From Pseudomonadota bacterium (GTDB lineage: Bacteria > Pseudomonadota > Gammaproteobacteria > Xanthomonadales > Rhodanobacteraceae), in assembly GCA_018241165.1 (NCBI GenBank), contig JAFEEK010000196.1, positions 1 through 5,210 of the forward strand: a DNA stretch of 5,210 nt. The letters are read 5' to 3'. The position numbers and the translations under genes are program-made. The notes beneath the pieces are model-generated. The model was not told where the DNA came from. It was given only the letters and a program-made list of their open reading frames with translations, and did no database searches. Position 1 is the first letter of the stretch, and every line of letters begins with the position of its first letter. This document shows positions 1 through 5,210 of this stretch, in pieces.

Positions 1-305
1 ACTTCGATGCGCTGTGCGAAGGTCCGCGAGCGGTCGCCGATTACATCGACCTCGCGCAGCGTTTCAACACGGTGCTGATCTCGAACGTGCCACAATTCAC
101 GCCGCAGACCGAAGACGCAGCGCGGCGGTTCGTCAACCTCGTCGACGAGTTCTACGACCGCGGCGTGAAACTGGTCTTGTCCGCGGCGGCGCCGGTAACC
201 GAAATCTATGACGGCGAACGTCTGCGCGCCGAGTTCGCGCGCACGCAAAGCCGCTTGATCCAGATGGGCGGCCTGGAGTACCTCGCCGCGCCCCACAAGC
301 ACTGA
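1..305 (+). CDS. zapE: Cell division protein ZapE (AFG1-like AAA+ ATPase), C-terminal fragment
   Basis: This is the 3' end of a gene whose start lies before the window. The reading frame begins with full codons at position 3 and gives 100 residues to a TGA stop at 303-305. Visible family landmarks are FDALCEGPRAVADYI at the start, LISNVP (the sensor-1-like strand), a DAARRFVNLVDEFYDRGVKLV helix-strand unit and SAAAPVTEIYDG. FARTQSRLIQMGGLEYLA close to the end carries the conserved R-x-x-SR element of the AAA+ lid. This order matches the C-terminal third of ZapE/AFG1 proteins, usually about 350-380 residues long. The Walker A and B motifs would lie upstream and cannot be checked here. In E. 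coli ZapE is an ATPase that associates with the Z-ring and acts on FtsZ; that role is family knowledge. The frame is intact. The next gene starts 100 bp downstream, so co-transcription is possible but not indicated. Confidence 0.93.
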   Translation, partial: FDALCEGPRAVADYIDLAQRFNTVLISNVPQFTPQTEDAARRFVNLVDEFYDRGVKLVLSAAAPVTEIYDGERLRAEFARTQSRLIQMGGLEYLAAPHKH

Positions 306-309
306 TCGC

Positions 310-357
310 TATAATGACCTCCGGCCCATTGCGTGCAGGCCGACGGGTCTATATCTT
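310..357 (+). promoter_or_regulatory. Candidate promoter elements upstream of the efflux operon
   Basis: Two weak possibilities lie in the gap before the adaptor gene. The first is a perfect TATAAT at 310-315, immediately after the zapE stop, but it has no recognisable -35 box 16-18 bp upstream and no extended -10 TG. The second is TTGCGT at 329-334, a 17-bp spacer, then TATCTT at 352-357. This would place a transcription start near 364 and leave a leader of about 40 bases. A short ACCGGT palindrome at 363-368 would then sit on the start site and could be part of an operator, but it is too short to assign to a regulator. The evidence is pattern matching only. Confidence 0.3.
316..349 (+). other. 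Candidate stem-loop in the zapE-adaptor intergenic region
   Basis: GACC (316-319) can pair with GGTC (346-349), extended by a T-G wobble at 320/345. CGGCC (322-326) pairs with GGCCG (338-342) around an 11-base loop, with a small internal bulge between the two stems. What follows is TATATCTTG, not a clean U-run, so this is a poor intrinsic terminator for zapE. It could be an RNA structure or a chance fold in high-GC sequence. Confidence 0.25.
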
Positions 358-392
358 GACCGACCGGTTCGCTAATTCGCGCGCAACCTGAC

Positions 393-398
393 GAAGGA
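393..398 (+). promoter_or_regulatory. Ribosome binding site of the adaptor gene
   Basis: GAAGGA lies 7 bases before the ATG at 406, a good Shine-Dalgarno match and distance. It supports 406 as the start, as does the signal peptide that begins immediately after this ATG. Confidence 0.75.
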
Positions 399-405
399 TT
401 CGTTC

Positions 406-1566
406 ATGCGACTTCGAATTTCCCCCACGCCCATCCTGATTTTCGCACTCGTTGCCGCCGGTTGCGGCAAGGCGCCGCAGCAGATGCAGATGCCGCCGCC
501 TGAAGTGGGCGTGGTTGTTGCCAAGGCGCAGTCCGTACCGCTGACCCGCGACCTGGTCGGGCGCCTGTCCGCGACGCGCACCGCCGACGTGCGCGCGCGC
601 GTGGCCGGCGTGCTGCAAAAGCGCGTCTACACCGAGGGCAGCGACGTCAAGCAGGGACAGTTGCTGTTCCAGATCGATCCGGCGCCGCTCAAGGCCGCGC
701 TCGACGCACAGTTGGCCAATCTGGCCGCGGCCAAGGCAACCTACACGAACAACCACATCGCCGCCGAACGTGCTCGCTCGATCGCCGACAAGGGCTTGTT
801 GTCGAAAACCGACATGGACAACGCGCTCGCCGCCGAGCGCACCGCGGCTGCCGCCGTGCAGCAGGCGCAGGCGAATGCGGAAACCGCGCGCATCAACCTG
901 GGCTATGCCAGTGTCGCCGCGCCGATCGACGGCCGCGCCGGCCAGCAGCAGGTGACCGAAGGCGCGCTGGTCGGGCAGGGCACGGCGACACTGCTGACCA
1001 CGGTCGAACAGATCGATCCGATCTACGTGAATTTCAGCCAGGCCGTCGGTGAGCTCGATGCCTTGCGCCGCGCCCAGGCCGGCGGCCACGTTGCGCTGGA
1101 GGCGGCGAACAAGGCCAAGGTCGACATCACCTTGCCCGACGGCACCGCCTACACGCATGCGGGCACGCTGGATTTTTCCGATACCTCGGTCGATGCGGCG
1201 ACCGGCGCGGTGAGCTTGCGCGGCATCGTGCCCAATCCGGACCATCAACTGCTGCCGGGCATGTACGTCAACGTACGCCTGACCGTCGGTGAAATCACGC
1301 ATGCCTGGCTGATTCCGCAGGTTGCGCTGCAGCGCGATCCGGGCGGTGCCTACCTGCTCGTCGTCGGCGCCGATGGCAAGGTGGCGCAAAAACATGTCAC
1401 CGCGGATTCGCAGCAAGGCGGCGATTTCGTGGTGACCGCGGGGTTGTCCGATGGCGATCAGGTGATCGTCTCCGGCGTGCAGCATGCGCGTCCCGGCGCG
1501 CCGGCCAAGGCGGTGCCGTGGAAGCCCATCGAAGCATCCGCCGGAAAGCCCGCCGCCGCGCACTGA
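406..1566 (+). CDS. RND efflux periplasmic adaptor (membrane fusion protein, AcrA/MexA type), lipoprotein
   Basis: This is a 386-residue adaptor that links an inner-membrane RND pump to an outer-membrane channel across the periplasm. Residues 1-19 form a lipoprotein signal peptide: arginines at 2 and 4, a hydrophobic core PILIFALVA, then AAGC with Cys20 as the likely lipidated residue. The order of parts fits AcrA (about 397 residues). The first half of the lipoyl domain is at about 60-93 (VRARVAGVLQKRVYTEGSDVKQG). An Ala-rich alpha-helical coiled-coil hairpin spans about 95-165. The second lipoyl half is at about 166-195 (APIDGRAG...VTEGALV). The beta-barrel covers about 205-293 (DPIYVNFSQ; LLPGMYVNVRL) and the membrane-proximal domain about 294-370. 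The hairpin tip carries the TolC-contact motif as R122, I126, S133, with Ile where Leu is usual. The transporter gene starts 10 bp after the stop, so the two form an operon. The substrate cannot be read from this gene. Confidence 0.95.
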   Translation: MRLRISPTPILIFALVAAGCGKAPQQMQMPPPEVGVVVAKAQSVPLTRDLVGRLSATRTADVRARVAGVLQKRVYTEGSDVKQGQLLFQIDPAPLKAALDAQLANLAAAKATYTNNHIAAERARSIADKGLLSKTDMDNALAAERTAAAAVQQAQANAETARINLGYASVAAPIDGRAGQQQVTEGALVGQGTATLLTTVEQIDPIYVNFSQAVGELDALRRAQAGGHVALEAANKAKVDITLPDGTAYTHAGTLDFSDTSVDAATGAVSLRGIVPNPDHQLLPGMYVNVRLTVGEITHAWLIPQVALQRDPGGAYLLVVGADGKVAQKHVTADSQQGGDFVVTAGLSDGDQVIVSGVQHARPGAPAKAVPWKPIEASAGKPAAAH

Positions 1567-1576
1567 GCAGCAAGCC

Positions 1577-4500
1577 ATGTCCAATTTTTTCATTGACCGT
1601 CCCATCTTCGCCTGGGTCATCGCGATCCTGATCGCGCTCGGCGGCGTCATCGCGCTGACCAACCTCGGCGTCGAATCGTATCCCGCGATCGCCCCGCCGC
1701 AAGTGGTGGTCAGCGCCAACTACCCGGGTGCCGATGCGGCGACCGTTGAAAAAAGCGTCACCCAGGTCATCGAGCAGACGCTCACCGGCATCGACCACCT
1801 GATGTATTTCAGTTCGACCTCCAGCGGCAACGGCGGTGCGAGCATCACGCTCACGTTCGAACCCGGCACCGACGCCGACACCGCCGCGGTGCAAACGCAG
1901 AACAAGGTCACGCTGGCGACGCCGCGCCTGCCCGCCGAAGTGGTACAGCAGGGCGTGACGGTGACCAAGTCCAATCCGGACTTCCTGATGTTCTTCGCGC
2001 TGCGTTCCAGTGACGGCAGCCTGGATTCATACCGGCTCAACAACCTGTTGTCGTCCGGCATCCTGGACCAGATCGCGCGCCTGCCGGGCGTGAGCAACAC
2101 ATTCCAGGTCGGCGCCGAATACGCGATGCGCATCTGGCTCGATCCGGACAAGCTGCACGGCTACCGACTTTCCGCCGCGGATGCGCTCGCCGCCGTAAGA
2201 GCACAAAACGTGCAGGTGGCCGCAGGATCGATCGGTGCCGAACCGACCTTGCCGGGCACCGGCATCACCGCGACGGTGCGTGCCGAAGGCCGGTTCTCCA
2301 CGCCGGAGCAATTCGGCAACATCATCCTGCGCGCGAATGCCGACGGCACCACCGTGCGCCTGAAAGACGTCGCGCGCATCGATCTGGGACCGGCAAACTA
2401 CGGACAGCGCGCGGTGTTCAATGGCGTACCGGTGGCCGGTGCCGGCGTGCAGCTCGTCAGTGGCGCCAACGCGCTGACTGTGGCGCAGGAGGTCAAGGAC
2501 AAGCTCGCCGAATTGCAAACGAGTTTTCCACCCGGCGTGGAATGGTTCGTGCCGTACGACTCCACCACGTTCGTGCGCGTGGCGATCACCGAAGTGGTCG
2601 AAACGCTCGCCATCGCATTCGTGCTGGTGTTCCTGGTGATGCTGATCTTTTTGCAGAACCTGCGCGCCACCCTGATCGCCACGCTGGTGATTCCAACCGC
2701 ATTGCTGGGTGGTTTCCTCGCGCTGTGGGGCCTGGGTTTCACGATCAACCAGCTGTCGCTGTTCGCCATGGTGCTGGCGATCGGCATCGTCGTCGACGAT
2801 GCGATCGTGGTGATCGAAAACGTCGAACGCATCATGAGCGAAGAAGGCCTGCCGCCGCGCGAGGCCACGCGCAAGGCGATGGGCCAGATTTCCGGCGCCG
2901 TGGTTGCCATTGCCCTGGTGCTGATGGCGGTGTTCATGCCCAGCGCTTTGCAGAGCGGATCGGTTGGCGCCATCTATCGCCAGTTCGCGCTCACGATCGC
3001 GCTGTCCACCGCGTTTTCCGCTTTCCTCGCCCTGGCCTTCACCCCGGCCCTGTGCGCAACGTTGATCCGCGCCACGCACCAGGATCACAAGAATCGCTTC
3101 TTCGTCTGGTTCAACAAGACCTTTGACTGGACCCGCCACACCTACACCGGACACGTGCGCAGCGCCGTGCGCCACGCCCCGCGCTGGATGGCCGCGTTCG
3201 CCGTCGTCATCGTGGTTTGCGGCCTGCTGTTCTGGAAACTGCCATCGAGTTTCGTCCCGGACGAGGACCAGGGTTACGCGCTTGCCATCGTCTCGTTGCC
3301 GGCCGGTGCCACGATCGCGCGCACCAATGCGGTGATGGATCAGGTCACTGCCACGATTCGTTCCAACCCGGAAGTCGAGCGCGTGTTCGCGTTGTCCGGA
3401 TTCAGCTTTGTCGGCGCCGGCGAGAATGTCGGCATGGCCTTCATCGGCTTCAAGCCATGGGGCGAGCGCAAGGACAACGTGACGACATTGATTCCGCGCA
3501 TGCAGGGCCAGCTGTTCGGCCAGATCAAGGACGCCATGGTATTCGTCGCCAACCTGCCGACGATCCGCGGTCTTGGCCGCTTCGGCGGATTCGACATGTT
3601 CCTGCAGGACCGCAGCGGCCAGGGCCACGAGGCATTGATGCAGGCGCGCAACATGTTGCTGGCCGCGGCTGCCAAGCATCCGGACACCCTTGTCGGCGTG
3701 CGCCCGAACGCGCTGGAAGATGCACCGCAATTGAAGATGACGGTGGATCGCGTGCAGGCGCAGTCGATGGGACTTTCACTTTCGGACGTCTATACCGCCA
3801 TCCAGCTGATGCTGGCGCCGGTTTATGTGGACGATTTCGACTACGGTGGCCGCGTGCTGCGCGTGATCATGCAGGCCGACGCGCCGTTCCGCACCAGCCT
3901 GGATGCGTTGCGCCATTTCTACGTCGCCGGCAAGGCGCCGGCATCCGGCGGGCCCGCACCGATGATCCCGCTGTCCAACGTCGTGCATGCCGACTGGACG
4001 CTGGCTGCGCCGAGCCTGGCGCGCTACAACGGCTACGAGGCGATCGACATCGTCGGCAGCCAGGCACCGGGCAAGAGTACCGGCCAGGCCATGGACCTGA
4101 TGAAGACCCTGGTCGACAACGACTTGCCGCGTGGCTTCGGTTTCGAGTGGACCGGGCAATCCCTGCAGGAAATCCTGTCCGGCAAGCAGGCGCCGATCCT
4201 GTTCGGACTGTCGATATTGATCGTGTTCCTGTGCCTGGCCGCGTTGTACGAAAGCTGGTCGATCCCGGTGTCGGTGATGCTGGTCGTGCCGCTCGGCCTG
4301 ACCGGTGCGCTCGCCGCGACTTGGGCGCGCGGCTTGTCCAACGACGTGTTCCTCAAGGTCGGCCTGATCACGATCATAGGCCTGGCGGTCAAGAACGCGA
4401 TCCTGATCGTCGAGTTTGCGGTGCAGGAACAAAAACGCGGTCGGCCGCTCGGCGCGGCCGTGGTCGACGCTGCGCGTCTGCGCCTGCGTCCGATCCTGAT

Positions 4501-4735
4501 GACGAGCTTCGCCTTCATCCTCGGCGTGATGCCGCTGGCGGTATCCACCGGCGCTGGCGCGAATGCGCGGCATGCGATCGGCACGGGCGTAGTCGGCGGC
4601 ATGCTGGTCGCGACCATCTTCGGCGTGCTGTTGATTCCGGTGTTTTACGTGACCATCCGGCGCCTGCTCGGCGACAAGCTTGAGTCCGAGGAAGAAACGC
4701 TCAAGCAGACCCTGGACGAACACCAGCACGGTTGA
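1577..4735 (+). CDS. RND multidrug efflux transporter, inner-membrane permease (AcrB/MexB-like, HAE1 family)
   Basis: This is a proton-driven exporter of 1052 residues (AcrB has 1049) that would work as a trimer in the inner membrane and take amphiphilic compounds from the periplasm and outer leaflet. The start is the ATG at 1577, giving the family N-terminus MSNFFIDRPIFAWVIAI; an in-frame ATG at 1484 lies inside the adaptor gene and adds an unrelated leader. Visible layout: TM1 about 10-30, a large porter loop to about 335, TM2-TM6 about 338-492, TM7 about 536-554, a second porter loop, and TM8-TM12 about 872-1025. The proton relay is present: D407 and D408 in GIVVDDAIVVIENVER, K939 in GLAVKNAILIVEFA, R969 and T976. 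All six pocket phenylalanines known from AcrB have counterparts: F136, F176, F604, F609, F611, F622. The C-terminus is a charged cytoplasmic tail. The ribosome binding site is weak (GAGCAG overlapping the adaptor stop), which suggests translational coupling. No outer-membrane channel gene follows. Confidence 0.97.
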   Translation: MSNFFIDRPIFAWVIAILIALGGVIALTNLGVESYPAIAPPQVVVSANYPGADAATVEKSVTQVIEQTLTGIDHLMYFSSTSSGNGGASITLTFEPGTDADTAAVQTQNKVTLATPRLPAEVVQQGVTVTKSNPDFLMFFALRSSDGSLDSYRLNNLLSSGILDQIARLPGVSNTFQVGAEYAMRIWLDPDKLHGYRLSAADALAAVRAQNVQVAAGSIGAEPTLPGTGITATVRAEGRFSTPEQFGNIILRANADGTTVRLKDVARIDLGPANYGQRAVFNGVPVAGAGVQLVSGANALTVAQEVKDKLAELQTSFPPGVEWFVPYDSTTFVRVAITEVVETLAIAFVLVFLVMLIFLQNLRATLIATLVIPTALLGGFLALWGLGFTINQLSLFAMVLAIGIVVDDAIVVIENVERIMSEEGLPPREATRKAMGQISGAVVAIALVLMAVFMPSALQSGSVGAIYRQFALTIALSTAFSAFLALAFTPALCATLIRATHQDHKNRFFVWFNKTFDWTRHTYTGHVRSAVRHAPRWMAAFAVVIVVCGLLFWKLPSSFVPDEDQGYALAIVSLPAGATIARTNAVMDQVTATIRSNPEVERVFALSGFSFVGAGENVGMAFIGFKPWGERKDNVTTLIPRMQGQLFGQIKDAMVFVANLPTIRGLGRFGGFDMFLQDRSGQGHEALMQARNMLLAAAAKHPDTLVGVRPNALEDAPQLKMTVDRVQAQSMGLSLSDVYTAIQLMLAPVYVDDFDYGGRVLRVIMQADAPFRTSLDALRHFYVAGKAPASGGPAPMIPLSNVVHADWTLAAPSLARYNGYEAIDIVGSQAPGKSTGQAMDLMKTLVDNDLPRGFGFEWTGQSLQEILSGKQAPILFGLSILIVFLCLAALYESWSIPVSVMLVVPLGLTGALAATWARGLSNDVFLKVGLITIIGLAVKNAILIVEFAVQEQKRGRPLGAAVVDAARLRLRPILMTSFAFILGVMPLAVSTGAGANARHAIGTGVVGGMLVATIFGVLLIPVFYVTIRRLLGDKLESEEETLKQTLDEHQHG

Positions 4736-4747
4736 GAACCGTGCTGG
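4723..4747. terminator. Perfect 11-bp inverted repeat at the convergent gene junction (candidate shared terminator)
   Basis: CCAGCACGGTT at 4723-4733 is the exact reverse complement of AACCGTGCTGG at 4737-4747, with a 3-base loop GAG. The left arm encodes the last codons of the transporter and overlaps the TGA stop at 4733-4735. The minus-strand gene ends 13 bp beyond the right arm, at 4760. The symmetry means both converging transcripts would form the same hairpin. Neither strand has a U-run after the stem, so it is not a classical intrinsic terminator. A 3'-end-protecting hairpin downstream of Rho-type termination is an alternative. Confidence 0.6.
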
Positions 4748-4759
4748 CAATCGGTTTCG

Positions 4760-5210
4760 TCAATCGAAGCCATTGTCGAAGATGCGGTCGAGGTCGATGA
4801 AGTTCACCTCGAACGCGCCCATGTCACAGATTGCCGTGGCTTTGCCGGTGGCATTGTAAGGCCGGCCCTGGCCGCGCTGATCGGTGGTTTCGCAGGCTGC
4901 GTTGTTACCGGCGTCGATGGCCGGCGAGCCGGGCAGCAGGGCCAGCGTCTGGGTCGGCCCGCCGTAGTGCGCGAGCGGGCCGAGTTTGGGATCCTGGCCA
5001 AGGATGTTGCTTGGTGAACCGGTGAATGTGCCGCCGCCGGTGCATGCGTGGCTGCCTTTGATCAGGCTGTAGTTCGCAGCGACGCTGCTCGCCCCGTTCG
5101 ATTGGGCCGTGCAGGCAATCTCGCTCATGCTCGGTGCCAGATTGTTCGCGATGATGCTGTTCGTGAAGTAGCCATTCTGTTTCGAGATCCAGGCTCCGCC
5201 GCCAATACTG
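4760..5210 (-). CDS. Secreted choice-of-anchor Q / right-handed beta-helix protein, C-terminal fragment
   Basis: This is the 3' part of a minus-strand gene. The frame stays open to the window edge, giving 149 residues to a TGA at 4760-4762; an internal Met codon at 5126-5128 is not the start. The first visible residues (GGGAWIS...GYFTNSIIANN) look like parallel beta-helix repeat turns. They are followed by YGGPTQTLALLPGSPAIDAGN (fragment residues about 82-102), DQRGQGRP (110-117) and CDMGAFE (128-134). This is the signature order of the choice-of-anchor Q domain found at the end of large secreted or surface proteins. Four cysteines (33, 56, 106, 128) could form disulfides, in keeping with export. 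The protein ends DLDRIFDNGFD, a short tail after the domain that may be a sorting or anchoring signal. No enzymatic activity can be read. The gene converges on the efflux operon with 24 bp between stops and is probably functionally unrelated. Confidence 0.82.
   Translation of the reverse strand, partial: SIGGGAWISKQNGYFTNSIIANNLAPSMSEIACTAQSNGASSVAANYSLIKGSHACTGGGTFTGSPSNILGQDPKLGPLAHYGGPTQTLALLPGSPAIDAGNNAACETTDQRGQGRPYNATGKATAICDMGAFEVNFIDLDRIFDNGFD

Noticed and set aside
1484..1576. Upstream in-frame start for the transporter
   Set aside because: The added 31 residues are Pro/Arg-rich and overlap the adaptor coding end. The family N-terminus MSNFFIDRPIF begins precisely at 1577.
349..1719. 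Long minus-strand open frame (456 codons) opposite the adaptor gene
   Set aside because: Its product is rich in Arg, Gly and His with no recognisable domain, and it lies opposite a clear AcrA-family gene. Such frames arise from the codon bias of high-GC genes.
2027..3730. Long minus-strand open frame (567 codons) opposite the transporter gene
   Set aside because: The composition is low-complexity, dominated by Arg, His, Gln and Asp, with no motifs. The plus strand carries an unambiguous RND transporter through the whole interval.
3217..4683. Plus-strand frame of 488 codons inside the transporter gene
   Set aside because: It is an alternative frame of the transporter with an Arg-rich product lacking any domain. 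The transporter frame itself is continuous with conserved motifs throughout.
3776..4750. Minus-strand open frame (324 codons) opposite the transporter C-terminal half
   Set aside because: It is another shadow of high-GC coding sequence. It has no family features and would overlap the end hairpin.
4831..5025. Small plus-strand frame opposite the choice-of-anchor Q gene
   Set aside because: The product is Arg/Trp/Gly-rich without features. The minus strand shows the recognisable domain signature.

Overview
The window is high-GC DNA (by eye roughly 60-65%), densely coding, from a Gram-negative proteobacterium. Three things point there: the C-terminus of a ZapE/AFG1-type cell-division ATPase, an intact two-gene RND efflux unit of the AcrA/AcrB (HAE1) type, which needs an outer membrane, and the end of a secreted 'choice-of-anchor Q' type protein. 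That last protein ends in IFDNGFD. I associate this kind of tail with secreted proteins of Xanthomonadales (Rhodanobacter, Dokdonella, Lysobacter relatives). The lineage call is inference from memory.

Layout. Positions 1-305 (+) hold the last 100 codons of zapE. Positions 306-405 are a 100-bp intergenic stretch with a perfect TATAAT box, a weak promoter-like pair, a modest stem-loop and a clear Shine-Dalgarno sequence. Positions 406-1566 (+) encode a lipoprotein periplasmic adaptor of 386 residues. After a 10-bp gap, positions 1577-4735 (+) encode the inner-membrane RND transporter of 1052 residues. A perfect 11-bp inverted repeat overlaps the transporter's stop codon. Positions 4760-5210 (-) hold the 3' part of a convergent gene for a secreted beta-helix/choice-of-anchor Q protein, whose 5' part lies beyond the window.

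How the genes work together. The adaptor and transporter form an operon for a proton-driven tripartite pump. The transporter keeps the proton-relay residues and the aromatic pocket residues known from AcrB. No outer-membrane channel (TolC/OprM type) and no transcriptional regulator gene lies in the window, so the channel must be encoded elsewhere or be shared. ZapE and the surface protein appear to be unrelated neighbours.

I did not find an undescribed multi-gene system. The items most worth a second look are the C-terminal tail of the minus-strand secreted protein and the U-tract-less perfect hairpin shared by the two convergent genes.
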